From contig JAHBWV010000001.1 in the NCBI GenBank assembly GCA_019636845.1, positions 1,612,001-1,676,000 of the forward strand: a stretch of 64,000 nt of DNA. The letters are read 5' to 3'. The stretch is from Phycisphaeraceae bacterium. GTDB taxonomy: Bacteria > Planctomycetota > Phycisphaerae > Phycisphaerales > UBA1924. Made by a program: the position numbers and the translations under genes. Under the pieces are notes generated by a model, which saw nothing but the letters and a program-made list of their open reading frames with translations, did not search any database and was not told the DNA's origin. Each line of letters begins with the position of its first letter. The stretch's first letter is position 1. Positions 43,778 through 53,463 of the stretch are shown one piece after another.

Positions 43778-44329
43778 ATGCCCCGCCTCTTCATCGCGAT
43801 CTTCCCTGATCACGACACCGCGACCACGCTCTCCGCCCGCGCGATCGGTGCGGCACGTCCCAGCGATGCCTGGCGGGTCACCAGCATCCATCATCTCCAC
43901 CTCACACTCCACTTCCTCGGAACGGTGGACAGAAGACGCTCCGACGAGATCATCGAGTCGGTCGAGCGATCGGCCGCCGGCCTGCGCGGCTTCACGCTCC
44001 GAGCGGACCACGTCGCCACGCTCCCCGTGACGGGCGACCCACGGGTGCTTGCCGCGCTCACCGACTCGCCCCCCGACATGCTGGAGATCCAACGCCGCGC
44101 GTTCCACCGACTCGCGAACCGTGAACAACGAAAGCGCGGCAATCGCTTCAAGCCCCACCTGACCATCGCCCGGGCTTCCGTCTCAACCGTGGAAAGATGC
44201 GACGGGGCTTCGTTCGAACCGGTCACGATACCTGTACAAGAGATCTGCCTTGTTCGCTCAGAACTCAGCCAGACCGGGGCGAGGTACGAGGTTGTCCATC
44301 GCGTCGGGCTTGGCCCCGAACGCCGCTGA
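43778..44329 (+). CDS. thpR: RNA 2',3'-cyclic phosphodiesterase
   Basis: 183 aa from ATG 43778. The two catalytic HxTx motifs of the 2H phosphoesterase family are present as HLTLHFLG and HLTIARA, with the family start RLFIAIFPDHD. It opens 2',3'-cyclic phosphates to 2'-phosphates on RNA ends. The frame reaches back to 43397, overlapping the previous gene, but the family starts at this Met. Confidence 0.92.
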   Translation: MPRLFIAIFPDHDTATTLSARAIGAARPSDAWRVTSIHHLHLTLHFLGTVDRRRSDEIIESVERSAAGLRGFTLRADHVATLPVTGDPRVLAALTDSPPDMLEIQRRAFHRLANREQRKRGNRFKPHLTIARASVSTVERCDGASFEPVTIPVQEICLVRSELSQTGARYEVVHRVGLGPERR

Positions 44330-44425
44330 ATATGGGCCGGAATCGGCCTATTGTTTGCCCCTTTGACACATGACACGCACCGCCCCATTGGGCGCGAGGC
44401 CATACTCAAACAAGGATGACGACTC

Positions 44426-44896
44426 ATGGAGACAACCCTGATCATTCTGAAGCCCGACGCCGTCCAGCGTGGGCTCATGGGCCGGATCATCAGCCGCTTC
44501 GAGGAGAAGGGCCTGCAGATCGTCGGCTGCAAACTCATGCGGATCTCGCAGGAACTCGCCGCAACCCACTACGAAGCACACAAGACCAAGCCCTTCTACC
44601 CCGGCCTCGTCAGGTTCATGACAAGCAGCCCCGTCCTCGTCATGGCCGTGCGCGGCATCGGCGCGATCACCATCTGCCGAAACATGATGGGCGCGACGTT
44701 CGGCTCCAAGGCCGCGCCCGGCACGATCCGAGGCGATTTCGGGGTCTCCAACTCCTACAACCTCATCCACGGTTCCGACAGCCCCGAGGCCGCGGAGCGT
44801 GAACTCGGACTCTTCTTCCGTGCCGGCGAAGTCATCGAGATCGACCGTGCCGTCGAGCAGTGGGTCTACGACTTCGGCTCCGGCAAGCCGGAGTGA
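44426..44896 (+). CDS. ndk: Nucleoside diphosphate kinase
   Basis: 156 aa. Family motifs are TLIILKPDAVQRG at the N-terminus, RGDFGVSNSYNLIHGSDS with the phosphorylated His, and a complete C-terminus. It transfers the gamma phosphate from ATP to other NDPs. A strong hairpin follows 25 bases after the stop. Confidence 0.97.
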   Translation: METTLIILKPDAVQRGLMGRIISRFEEKGLQIVGCKLMRISQELAATHYEAHKTKPFYPGLVRFMTSSPVLVMAVRGIGAITICRNMMGATFGSKAAPGTIRGDFGVSNSYNLIHGSDSPEAAERELGLFFRAGEVIEIDRAVEQWVYDFGSGKPE

Positions 44897-44921
44897 TCCC
44901 GCCATACGTCCTCAATGAACA

Positions 44922-44948
44922 ACGACGCGGACACCCTGTCCGCGTCGT
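44922..44948. terminator. Hairpin between ndk and csrA
   Basis: A perfect 11-bp stem (ACGACGCGGAC and its complement) with a 5-base loop, between two convergent genes. A short T-rich run follows on the plus strand (CTGTTTA). It probably ends ndk transcription and perhaps csrA from the other side. Confidence 0.75.
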
Positions 44949-44980
44949 CTGTTTACTGGTCGAATGAGAGGTGCAGGATG

Positions 44981-45205
44981 TCAGGTGCCGGAGACGGCAT
45001 TCGGACCGATGGTCGCGACGACGACCGGCCCCTCCTGGACGATCTGGTCCGCGATCTCGCGTCTGTGGATCTCTACCTCACGAGGGAAGTCGAAGGCGAT
45101 ACGGACTCGTTCGCCCTTGATCGATGCGATCCGCACAACCCCGATCGGGTTGCGAGGATCACCGATCACAACTTCCTCTCCTTCACGTCGTGTGATGACA
45201 AGCAT
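44981..45205 (-). CDS. csrA: Carbon storage regulator CsrA
   Basis: 74 aa from ATG 45205. The core MLVITRREGEEVVIGD, VRIASIKGERVRIAFDFP, and REVEIHRREI matches CsrA/RsmA, including the Arg in VEIHR needed for RNA binding. It binds GGA motifs in mRNA leaders and controls translation, often of flagellar or storage genes. The glucan phosphorylase 1.6 kb away could be a target, but that is not shown. Confidence 0.95.
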   Translation of the reverse strand: MLVITRREGEEVVIGDPRNPIGVVRIASIKGERVRIAFDFPREVEIHRREIADQIVQEGPVVVATIGPNAVSGT

Positions 45206-45410
45206 CGGTGCCTCCAGCGCCGCTTTCCATACGGATGCCCCACCATCCGGCTCCATCAGAGCAGGTGCAGTATACCACAACTCCTGTAATCACAAGGACA
45301 TTTCGCGATTTGATCCACCGGCTGTCCCCACGGACGCACGTCATCTTCGCGCAAGGGCTGCCTTCAGGTCGGCTCGGCATCCTTGCAGAATACGAACGAA
45401 GACCGCCCAA

Positions 45411-45680
45411 TCAGGCGACCGCCTCAACCCGTGTGATCTCAGGGATGTGGGCCCGAAGGTTCCGCTCAATGCCCATCTGGAGTGTCACGTTGCTCGAAGG
45501 ACACCCGACGCACGCCCCATGCAGCCGGATCCTGACCACCCCGTCCGCCGTGATCTCGACGAACTCAACATCCCCTCCGTCGCTCTGTACCGCGGGACGA
45601 ATCAGGTTGATCACCTGCTCGACGCGGGCACTGAGATCCTGGCTGGCTGCTGACGCGGGCTCGCTCGTTCCGTGTGACAT
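45411..45680 (-). CDS. NifU C-terminal-domain iron-sulfur scaffold
   Basis: 89 aa from ATG 45680. NifU/NfuA-type domain: RPAVQSDGGDVEFVEI and GACVGCPSSNVTLQMGIE with the CxxC that holds a 4Fe-4S cluster. It delivers clusters to apoproteins. csrA lies 205 bases downstream on the same strand. The frame opens at 45926, but that extension covers the divergent gene. Confidence 0.93.
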   Translation of the reverse strand: MSHGTSEPASAASQDLSARVEQVINLIRPAVQSDGGDVEFVEITADGVVRIRLHGACVGCPSSNVTLQMGIERNLRAHIPEITRVEAVA

Positions 45681-45777
45681 CGCTTCAATGCTAGGACGAG
45701 CTCGCGTGTGAGAGTGGACCGATCGACGGAGCGACTCGCCGCACGCGGCATCACGCGTCTCGGTGTACGCTGGCACC

Positions 45778-46638
45778 ATGCTCAACGACTTCCTGACGGT
45801 TCTGGGTCTTGTCGCCTCCAGTCTCCTGCTCGGGGCTGGGCTCCTCCACCTGATCCCTCGCCTCGGCTCGCTCGGCAAGCGTCTCGCGGCGGCACTCTGC
45901 CGCGCCCCATGGCTTGATCTCCCCATTACCTACTTCACGGCCGCGCCCCTCTTCTTCGGACCGATCTACGCCGGCTGGATCGGCCTGCTCGGCGCTGTCT
46001 GCGGCCAGGTGGCCGCCGTCTGCATCTGGACTGTGCTGCACGAAGCCGCGAATCGCAAGCGGATCAGCGGCGACCGCAAGCACACACGGATCGTCCATGT
46101 CCTGAACAAGAAGGTCGGAAGATTCAGGAACCACAGCGCGGTCTGGATCACCGCAGGGGCAGTGCCCATCTTCTGGGTCGTGCGCGTTGCCCAGTATCTC
46201 CTCTGGCCTCCGATCCGCATGCTCGTGAGGTTCCCGAAGTACGACGCGGGCGAGTGGGTGAACTGCTCGCGACAGAAGTTCGAAGGGCTCGTCGGGCACG
46301 ACCTGATCTGGTGCCTCTATTGCGACTGGATGACGGGGATCTGGTCGCTGGGCACCGAGATGCTCAGGAACGTCGAGAGCTTCTGGTGCCCGATCCGCTT
46401 CCAGCATGACAAGAAGTGTGCGAACTGCGCGATCGACTTCCCGGATGTGAACGGTGGATGGGTCGATGCCCGGTCAACCATGGGGGATGTAGCGTCCACG
46501 CTCGACGCGAAGTATCCCGGCCCGGGCGGCGTGAACTCGTGGTTCGGCTATCAGTCGAGGCAGGCCGTGCTGACAGTCGATGGACGTACGCTCGCAGACG
46601 GGCAATCGCAGGCCGGAGACGCGAAGCCCGGGCCGTAA
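45778..46638 (+). CDS. Hypothetical membrane protein with cysteine cluster
   Basis: 286 aa from ATG 45778 (an in-frame GTG at 45763 is possible). TM segments lie at about 5-25, 52-85 and 120-145. After them comes a conserved-looking Cys block (WCLYCDWMTGIW, then VESFWCPIRF and KKCANCAIDFPD), which could hold zinc or iron-sulfur. The C-terminus is polar. No family recognised. Confidence 0.75.
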   Translation: MLNDFLTVLGLVASSLLLGAGLLHLIPRLGSLGKRLAAALCRAPWLDLPITYFTAAPLFFGPIYAGWIGLLGAVCGQVAAVCIWTVLHEAANRKRISGDRKHTRIVHVLNKKVGRFRNHSAVWITAGAVPIFWVVRVAQYLLWPPIRMLVRFPKYDAGEWVNCSRQKFEGLVGHDLIWCLYCDWMTGIWSLGTEMLRNVESFWCPIRFQHDKKCANCAIDFPDVNGGWVDARSTMGDVASTLDAKYPGPGGVNSWFGYQSRQAVLTVDGRTLADGQSQAGDAKPGP

Positions 46639-46824
46639 TTCCCCGCGGTTGTGCAAAGAACCGTGAAGAATTCACGGCGTGACGATGATGCGAGCCGAGC
46701 GATGTCGTTTCACTCGCATCGGTATCGCGCCCGACCCTTCCGGACGCGTTACCCTAGACGCTCTGTCCGGGAAGGAACCCGAGCAGTGCCGCATGGTCCG
46801 CGCCACCCACGGAGGCCGACGAGT

Positions 46825-48519
46825 ATGAGCAGCGTGCACAAGGACACCATCGCCTACTTCTCGATGGAGATCGGCCTCCGCACCGACGTCCCGACCTATT
46901 CCGGCGGCCTCGGCATTCTCGCGGGCGATTCGATCAGAGCCGCGGCGGATCTCGGCTTGCCCATGTGCGCCGTGACGCTGCTCTACCGCAAGGGATACTT
47001 CACGCAGAAGCTCGACGAGCATGGGCGACAGACCGAGGTGCCGACCGAGTGGAGCCCCGAGTCAGTGCTGCAACCCATGGAGCCGCGCATCAGCGTCCCG
47101 GTTGAGGGGCGCAACGTCTTTGTCCGAGCGTTCTGCATGCACATCCACGGCGTCGGCGGGCATCGGGTTCCCGTCTACTTCCTCGATACCGACATGGAGT
47201 CAAATTCAGAAGAGGACCGGCAGATCACGCACAACCTCTACGGGGGTGATGCGAGGCACCGGATCAAGCAGGAGACGATTCTGGGCATTGGCGGCAGGCG
47301 GATGCTCCGCGCGATCGGCCACGACGTGACCGTGTTCCACATGAACGAGGGGCACGCCTCGTTCCTGACTGTGGAGCTTCTGAGCGAGTACATCTGCCGC
47401 GTCGGACGTGACGCGATCGACTACGACGCGCTCTCGTACGTGCGTCCGCGATGCGTCTTCACGACCCACACGCCGATCGAGGCCGGGCACGATCGATTCG
47501 CGATCGAAGAAGTGCGTCGGATCGTGGGGGACCACCCGGTCTTCCACCGTCCCGACATCTACGGTGAGGATGGGATACTGAACACGACGCGGCTTGCGAT
47601 GAATCTGAGCAAGTACTCGAACGGGGTCGCCAAGAAGCACGGCGAGGTCTCGCGTGCCATGTTCCCCGGGTACAAGATCGACTCGATCACCAACGGCGTG
47701 CACGCGGGCACATGGGCCTCGCCGGCGATGCGTCGCCTCTTCGACGAGCACATCCCCGACTGGCGCCGTAGCAACAGCGAACTCCGGGCCGTGCTGGGCA
47801 TCGCACCGGAGAAGGTCTGGGCCGCCCACCAGGAGGCCAAGCGAGCTCTAATGGACCGTGTCCACGCCGACTCCGGCGTTGAGATGGACCCCGACGTGCT
47901 CACACTCGGCTTCGCCAGACGAGTGACCGCGTACAAGCGCACCGACCTGCTGCTCTCCGATCCGGAGCGTCTCGCGTCGATCGCTCGCAACATCGGACCA
48001 GTTCAGATCGTGTACGCCGGTAAGGCCCACCCTCACGACGGCATCGGCAAGTCCATGATTGAGCGTGTCTACGCGTCCATTGGTGCCATGCGAGAGCACG
48101 TTCGGATCGCGTTCCTCCCGAACTACAACATCGAACTGGGCGCGATCCTTACATCCGGGGCCGACGTCTGGGTCAATCTGCCCGAGCCGCCTCTGGAGGC
48201 GTCCGGCACGAGTGGGATGAAGGCTGCGCTCAATGGCGTGCCGTCGCTCTCGACGGCGGACGGATGGTGGATCGAGGGGATGATCGAGAACGTGACCGGG
48301 TGGACGATCGGGGCTGAGGCGAGGATCGGGCAGTCGCGAGACCATGCAGCAGACAAGGAACTGGTCTACGCCAAGCTCGAGCAGACGGTGGTCCCGATGT
48401 ACTATCGCGACCGTGCTCGGTTCATCTCGATGATGCAGCACTCGATCGCGTTGAACGGGTCGTACTTCACCACGCAACGAATGATGAGGGACTACGCGCT
48501 CCGTGCGTACTTCGGCTGA
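46825..48519 (+). CDS. glgP: Alpha-glucan phosphorylase
   Basis: 564 aa from ATG 46825, with GGAGG 9 bases upstream. It belongs to the short alpha-glucan phosphorylase type (GT35): YFSMEIGLRTDVPTYSGGLG, FTTHTPIEAGHD, SITNGVH and the PLP-Lys region EASGTSGMKAALNGVPSLS. It releases glucose-1-phosphate from glycogen or maltodextrin. The open frame starts at 46651, but the extra 58 residues are Arg-rich and lie before the Shine-Dalgarno. Confidence 0.94.
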   Translation: MSSVHKDTIAYFSMEIGLRTDVPTYSGGLGILAGDSIRAAADLGLPMCAVTLLYRKGYFTQKLDEHGRQTEVPTEWSPESVLQPMEPRISVPVEGRNVFVRAFCMHIHGVGGHRVPVYFLDTDMESNSEEDRQITHNLYGGDARHRIKQETILGIGGRRMLRAIGHDVTVFHMNEGHASFLTVELLSEYICRVGRDAIDYDALSYVRPRCVFTTHTPIEAGHDRFAIEEVRRIVGDHPVFHRPDIYGEDGILNTTRLAMNLSKYSNGVAKKHGEVSRAMFPGYKIDSITNGVHAGTWASPAMRRLFDEHIPDWRRSNSELRAVLGIAPEKVWAAHQEAKRALMDRVHADSGVEMDPDVLTLGFARRVTAYKRTDLLLSDPERLASIARNIGPVQIVYAGKAHPHDGIGKSMIERVYASIGAMREHVRIAFLPNYNIELGAILTSGADVWVNLPEPPLEASGTSGMKAALNGVPSLSTADGWWIEGMIENVTGWTIGAEARIGQSRDHAADKELVYAKLEQTVVPMYYRDRARFISMMQHSIALNGSYFTTQRMMRDYALRAYFG

Positions 48520-48537
48520 CGTGACACGGGGGTCAGG

Positions 48538-49338
48538 ATGCTTCCGAAAGTTCCACTCTGCGTCTCCCTGGCCGGGATCGATGCCGACGCCGTCGGTGCA
48601 AGCCAGACGCCGCGTGGGCTGATCGAATGGGCGGGGCGACACGGCGCTCGCGGCGTGCGATTGGATGCAAGCGCCAGGGGTCTTCGGGCTCGCGAACTCG
48701 AACGGAGCGGACGTCGCGACCTCGCTTCGCTCCTCCGGCGTCTGGACCTCCGCTTCGCGGGCATTGATCTCTGGATTCCACCCCAGCACTTCACGGATCC
48801 GGCCCGCTCCGGCCGGGCCATCGAGGCAGTTACTGAGACGATCTCGCTCTGCTCGGACCTTGCCACGCTTGCGATGCATGTGCCCGGAAGATCCGTATCG
48901 ATCATGCTGCCGAGAGACGCAGACGAAGCAGCGCGGGCGATCCAGGCGGCGGCCGAGCGAGCAGGCGTGCGCGTCGCCGACCATGGAGAGGGTGCCGAGC
49001 CGCGTTCACTCCCTGACGGTCCGATTGGTGTCGGCCTTGATGCCGCGGCGTTGCTCGCGAGGTCGATCGACCCCGCGCTCGAAGTCTCACGCATGTGCGG
49101 GGCATCGGGCTCGCGCCTGGTCTCGGTCAGAGTCACGGATACAGATGGGATCGGGCGGATCCCGATCGGCAGCGGCCAACTCGACGTGTCAGGGCTCGCC
49201 GCGTCGCTCGCTGCGGCACATGGAGGGCGGGCCGATGCTGGTGAGGCGGTTCTGGACCTGCGGGCTGTGAGAGATCAGGCGGTTGCCTTGGTCGAAGGGA
49301 TCAATACTTGGGAAGGGACAGGCATCGGCAGCCGTTGA
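48538..49338 (+). CDS. TIM-barrel protein of the xylose isomerase-like type
   Basis: 266 aa, 18 bases after glgP and probably in its operon. Residues 30-85 (GRHGARGVRLDASARGLRA, LDLRFAGIDLWIPPQHF) resemble the start of sugar phosphate isomerase/epimerase barrels. The usual metal-binding Glu/Asp/His set is not evident, so it may not be an isomerase. Confidence 0.65.
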   Translation: MLPKVPLCVSLAGIDADAVGASQTPRGLIEWAGRHGARGVRLDASARGLRARELERSGRRDLASLLRRLDLRFAGIDLWIPPQHFTDPARSGRAIEAVTETISLCSDLATLAMHVPGRSVSIMLPRDADEAARAIQAAAERAGVRVADHGEGAEPRSLPDGPIGVGLDAAALLARSIDPALEVSRMCGASGSRLVSVRVTDTDGIGRIPIGSGQLDVSGLAASLAAAHGGRADAGEAVLDLRAVRDQAVALVEGINTWEGTGIGSR

Positions 49339-49397
49339 TCCGTGAGCGACAGCGGGCGTAAGCAAGGCAGGCGTGATCCGGCGCACTACCATCGGCT

Positions 49398-50015
49398 ATG
49401 GCATCCGCAAGGCAGCACGGAGCAGCACCCCGCGATGGCGGGCGTGTGTTTCTCGAGTGCGTACACGTCATCGCGATGGGGCTTTGGGTCGGCTCGCTCG
49501 GCATGGCGGGCGCGGCGGCGGCCATCATCTTTCCCACCATGAAGTCGCTTGAGCCCACTCTCGGCGCGTACCCGCTCTACACAGAGCCTCACTGGCGACT
49601 TGCCGCGGGGCACATCGCGGCTCAACTCTTCTTCGTTTCCGATATCGTTCAGCTCATCTGTGCCCCTCTTGCCGGCATCGCACTCGTCCTCCTCGTGCTC
49701 CAGAGGCGAGTGCCATGGCCAAGCCGGTTGATCGCCGGGCGGCTTGTCGTCCTGACTCTCCTCATGGCGATGCTCAGCTACCGCTTTTTCCTGCTTGCCC
49801 CGAGGATGGATAGAGAGCTGTCGCTGTACCGCGCCGCAGCGAGCGCGGGTGAGATGCCTGTGGCTGAGACACACCTGGTCGGGTTCAATAGCGATCACCC
49901 TACAGCGTCGAGGGTCATGACGGCGACCTTCGTAATGGCGTTTGCCGGGCTCGCTCTCGGTGCTTGGTCCGCAGCGAGCCGAAGGCGTGCCGGGAACGAG
50001 CCATCGAATGGGTAA
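49398..50015 (+). CDS. DUF4149-like membrane protein
   Basis: 205 aa, four TM segments at about 18-45, 70-100, 112-132 and 172-192. FLECVHVIAMGLWVGSLGMA and the late RVMTATFVMAFAGL resemble DUF4149 proteins. Function unknown. Its stop overlaps the start of nth. Confidence 0.7.
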   Translation: MASARQHGAAPRDGGRVFLECVHVIAMGLWVGSLGMAGAAAAIIFPTMKSLEPTLGAYPLYTEPHWRLAAGHIAAQLFFVSDIVQLICAPLAGIALVLLVLQRRVPWPSRLIAGRLVVLTLLMAMLSYRFFLLAPRMDRELSLYRAAASAGEMPVAETHLVGFNSDHPTASRVMTATFVMAFAGLALGAWSAASRRRAGNEPSNG

Positions 50016-50817
50016 ACGGGAACGAAGCAATGGTCCGGCGTCGGGTGCCACGAAGGTCGGCCCCGCTCGTGCGGCAGATCGCAAGCGAGCCGCATCGCTC
50101 CTGAAGGCCCTTCGGGCGCACTATCCCGACGCACACTGCGAGTTGAACTTCGGAACTCCGCATGAGCTGCTCGTGGCCACGATCCTCTCGGCACAGGCGA
50201 CCGATGTGAGCGTCAACAAGGCCACGCCGGCTCTCTTCGCGAGATTCCCGAGTCCGGCGGACTATGCGACGGCGGATGTCCTTGAGATCGAAACATATAT
50301 CCGCACGATCGGGCTCTACAGGAACAAGGCGAAGGCGATCAAGGCCGCGATGAAGTCGATCGTAGAAGACTTCGGAGGAGAGGTGCCTCAGACGATGGAA
50401 GGTCTGCTGACTTTGCGCGGTGTCGCACGCAAGACGGCCAACGTTGTTCTCGGCAACTGCTTCGGGATCAACGAGGGCGTGGTGGTCGACACCCATGTGC
50501 AGCGGCTGGCCGTGCGACTCGGGCTCGCGCCACAAGGATCGAGCACTCTTGCGATCGAGAAGCGACTGATGGACCTCTTCCCTCGCGATGCATGGTGCGA
50601 CCTCTCGCACCTGCTGATCTTCCACGGCAGGCGAGCGTGCAAGGCCAGAATGGCCTCGTGCGCGGATCATCCGATATGCCGGGGCTTCGGCAGAGCTTGC
50701 GAGCTACGTGTGAGCGCGCCCACAGCGGCGGGCACGCGATCGAAGCCCACGGCGGCGCAGCGGAAGGTCAGTCCTGGTCAGAGGAGGGGGCGTCCGGCTC
50801 CGGATCGGGGGGCGTAG
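50008..50817 (+). CDS. nth: Endonuclease III
   Basis: 269 aa from ATG 50008. Helix-hairpin-helix and GPD motif LRGVARKTANVVLGNCFG carries the catalytic Lys, and VVVDTHVQRLAVRLGL the catalytic Asp. It excises oxidised pyrimidines and nicks abasic sites. The C-terminal cysteines are spaced C-x6-C-x5-C-x6-C rather than the usual C-x6-C-x2-C-x5-C. A basic tail of about 35 residues extends past the usual end and overlaps the convergent gene. Confidence 0.92.
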   Translation: MGKRERSNGPASGATKVGPARAADRKRAASLLKALRAHYPDAHCELNFGTPHELLVATILSAQATDVSVNKATPALFARFPSPADYATADVLEIETYIRTIGLYRNKAKAIKAAMKSIVEDFGGEVPQTMEGLLTLRGVARKTANVVLGNCFGINEGVVVDTHVQRLAVRLGLAPQGSSTLAIEKRLMDLFPRDAWCDLSHLLIFHGRRACKARMASCADHPICRGFGRACELRVSAPTAAGTRSKPTAAQRKVSPGQRRGRPAPDRGA

Positions 50818-51625
50818 CGCCGAGCTGGGTGGCCTGTGCCCGTAGTTCCGCGGGCAGTTCGATGAGTGGGACATCACCCGGGTTTGCTTCGATCGCTCGA
50901 TAGGAGATGATCACGTCGCCTCCCGGCGTTCTCTGCGTCACGCCGGTGATGTACTTCACGCCATCGACCTCGCGGTACGCGTCGTAGATCATGATGACCG
51001 GAATGGTCTGGCCGCCCTCGCTCTGGACGGTGTGCGACCCGACGATCAGGCCCGACTTCTGATCGAAGAAGAGAAAGAGCTGCTTCCCGACGGTTGCCTC
51101 GGCAAAGACCTTGTACGCAGGCGAACCGTTGAAGTCGGTGAGTTCGACGGTCTGGATCTTTGAGTAGCGGCTCGCGGGGTCCGCGTCACCATAGAACGAG
51201 GCGCTGTAGACAGTGTCCGTCCAGCGGCTGTCGGTGTAGAGCACTGCTCTGATACTTCCATCGGGAAGGGGCATCTTCTCCCACGCGTGAGTGCCGTCGC
51301 AGTACACCTCTCCCCTCTGGCCGCCCGGCGGCTCTGTGTACATCGCAAATGACGCGGGCGCGACCTGCCAGATGGTCGTGAACGCGGTGTACTTCATCGC
51401 AGGGATCTTGATGGTCCCCGTGAACTTGAGAGAGGCGTGCCGGCGCACGGCATCGATCCCCCCGATGGCCTGAACGTGTTGATCAAAGAGAGTCGCCGCC
51501 TCGGGCAGGGACCGATTCGCCGGCGAAGCGGGCTGGTTCTCCACCCCTCTGGCAGATGGGGCGAGTACGACGGGCATTGTGGCAAGGGCCAAGAGCACGA
51601 GAGCGCCAAGAGCACGGGCCGTCAT
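50768..51625 (-). CDS. Secreted LolA-like / outer-membrane-sorting-type protein
   Basis: 285 aa. A signal peptide spans about residues 1-26. It then has the pattern of beta-sheet proteins related to LolA: LFDQHVQAIGGIDAVRRHAS, FTGTIKIPAMKYTAF, LFFDQKSGLIVGSHTV. The last 25 residues are Asp/Pro-rich. Planctomycetes carry many such proteins without known partners. Its 3' end overlaps nth by 50 bases on the other strand. Confidence 0.72.
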   Translation of the reverse strand: MTARALGALVLLALATMPVVLAPSARGVENQPASPANRSLPEAATLFDQHVQAIGGIDAVRRHASLKFTGTIKIPAMKYTAFTTIWQVAPASFAMYTEPPGGQRGEVYCDGTHAWEKMPLPDGSIRAVLYTDSRWTDTVYSASFYGDADPASRYSKIQTVELTDFNGSPAYKVFAEATVGKQLFLFFDQKSGLIVGSHTVQSEGGQTIPVIMIYDAYREVDGVKYITGVTQRTPGGDVIISYRAIEANPGDVPLIELPAELRAQATQLGATPPDPEPDAPSSDQD

Positions 51626-51781
51626 GTGAATCTCCGATGTGTGAGGTGGGCGGAACGCATGGCTCGATCGGTTGTACGTCGGTCCCGTTGTGAAGGATCG
51701 TGGCGCATCTCACTCGCCGAAGTGCCAGGCCGAAGCACCAAACCGTGGGCCGACCTTCGCGGTCGCATACCGCTCGCCAAA

Positions 51782-51855
51782 CGTGCCCGACAGGAGTCGA
51801 ACCTGTAACCTTCGGCTTCGGAGGCCGACGCTCTATCCAATTGAGCTACGGGCAC
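51782..51855 (-). tRNA. tRNA-Arg (CCG)
   Basis: 74 nt. Acceptor GTGCCCG pairs with CGGGCAC. D arm GCTC/GAGC, anticodon stem TCGGC/GCCGA with loop CTCCGAA (anticodon CCG), T arm ACAGG-TTCGACT-CCTGT, discriminator G. CCA is not encoded. It reads the CGG codon. Confidence 0.96.
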
Positions 51856-51947
51856 ACAAACGATTCCGGCTTACCGGACTTTGGACGCCCTGATGCTACG
51901 ATCGCCTCCCTCGTGAAGCAACGCGGGCCACCCCGCCGGATCCAAAG

Positions 51948-53228
51948 ATGAGAACTCAAGGCGTCAACGGACTGGCGTCGGGCAGCGCAGGGCTTGGCCT
52001 TGTGCTCTGGCTGACGTTCATCAACTCGATGGGCACCGGTGTCGTGACCAACGGGATCTACTTCCTTACAAAGTCCGCGTACGGGCTCGGCATTAAAGGG
52101 AGTTTTGCCCTCGGCGTCGTCATGGGGCTCACGTACATCGCGGGCGCCAAGGCGGTCGGGCCGCTGCTCAACTGGCTCAAACGATCTCCCCGCCACTCCA
52201 CACGAGGGGCGTTCATCCTGATCACCATCGGGTGCGGCCTCCTCTGCCTCGTGCCGCTCGCGGCCGAGTTCTTCGGTATCAGCGGGCAATGGCCGGCTTG
52301 GGTGCTGGTCGCGGCGTACTCACCTCTGACGGGCTGTATGTGGCCGATCACCGAGGCCTACCTCTCGGGAGGCAGGCGGGGGGAGTCGCTCCGACGCGCA
52401 CTCGGCGCGTTCAATGTGACATGGTCCACCGCGCTCGTCGCGGCGTTCTGGGCCATGGGACCGCTCGTCAAGGAGCATCCCCTGCATGTCGTTGCCGGGT
52501 TGGGCGTTCTGCACCTGCTCACCATCGCACTCGTCGCAGCACTTCCGGCCGAACCCGCCGCGCACTCGCACGAAGACGCGGAGCCACATCCACCGATCTA
52601 CACGCGGCTGCTGTCGGCACATCGGCTTCTGCTGCCGCTTGGCTACCTCATCGTGAGCACGATGTCGCCATTCTTGCCTACGGCGTATGCCGCGATGGGT
52701 CTTGCTGTTGGGTGGCACACACCGCTGACGGCGACGTGGCATGCGGCCCGGGTTGCGGGATTTTTCTGGTTCCAATACGACCAGCGTTGGCATGGGAGGT
52801 GGTGGGCCCCGGTCGCTGCGAGCATTGCGGTGGTCATCGGATTTGGGCTGGTGATGCTCGCGACGAAGGCCGGGCCTATGACCGAGTCTTCCTTACCGAT
52901 AGTAATGATCGCGTCCGGCCTGGTGTTGCTGGGGTTCGGGGTGGCCGCGATCTACACGGGCGCACTGTACTACGCGATGGCGGTGGGGGGGGCGGAAGTG
53001 GATGCCGGTGGAACGCACGAGGCCCTGATCGGGGCAGGTTACACGATCGGTCCCGGGATTGGGCTCGCTGCTGCGGTTGCAACCGAGCGAGCATGGCTGG
53101 ACGCTGGGGCGTTCGAGTGGATCGTGGTCGTTGCGATGGTCACGGTCTCGGGTTTGACGTGGCTCGTGATCGCCCGAAAGCGCCGAACCACTCGCGGAGG
53201 TTCGGACGCCGGCACGCGTGCTGAGTGA
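51948..53228 (+). CDS. Major facilitator superfamily transporter
   Basis: 426 aa with about twelve hydrophobic segments and a short His-rich loop in the middle ([13 protein letters not shown]). MFS features are weak: no classic sugar-porter motif, but [19 protein letters not shown] sits at the loop 2-3 position. The substrate is unknown. It stands alone. Confidence 0.8.
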   Translation: MRTQGVNGLASGSAGLGLVLWLTFINSMGTGVVTNGIYFLTKSAYGLGIKGSFALGVVMGLTYIAGAKAVGPLLNWLKRSPRHSTRGAFILITIGCGLLCLVPLAAEFFGISGQWPAWVLVAAYSPLTGCMWPITEAYLSGGRRGESLRRALGAFNVTWSTALVAAFWAMGPLVKEHPLHVVAGLGVLHLLTIALVAALPAEPAAHSHEDAEPHPPIYTRLLSAHRLLLPLGYLIVSTMSPFLPTAYAAMGLAVGWHTPLTATWHAARVAGFFWFQYDQRWHGRWWAPVAASIAVVIGFGLVMLATKAGPMTESSLPIVMIASGLVLLGFGVAAIYTGALYYAMAVGGAEVDAGGTHEALIGAGYTIGPGIGLAAAVATERAWLDAGAFEWIVVVAMVTVSGLTWLVIARKRRTTRGGSDAGTRAE

Positions 53229-53463
53229 TGCATCTCTCCCGGGGTGGGTTGGCGAAGAGAGGATCGGTCGGGCAGGGCAATAACCATGATTCTGGTCAGT
53301 CCACAACCTCGGACCCCCTCAGCCCGTATAAAGGGACGTTCTGGCCTTGCAAGGGAGTCCGGTCGGGATCTTTGGTTGGCGATCCAGAGTCAAATCGGAC
53401 GATCTGGACCATTCGAATTGGGCCTCAGAGGCCCGGCAGCGTGACCCGCAGGTAGGAGTTGAT

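Noticed and set aside
48847-49100. Metal-dependent sugar isomerase activity for the TIM-barrel protein
   Set aside because: The usual Glu/Asp/His metal set of this superfamily is not visible, so only the fold is suggested.
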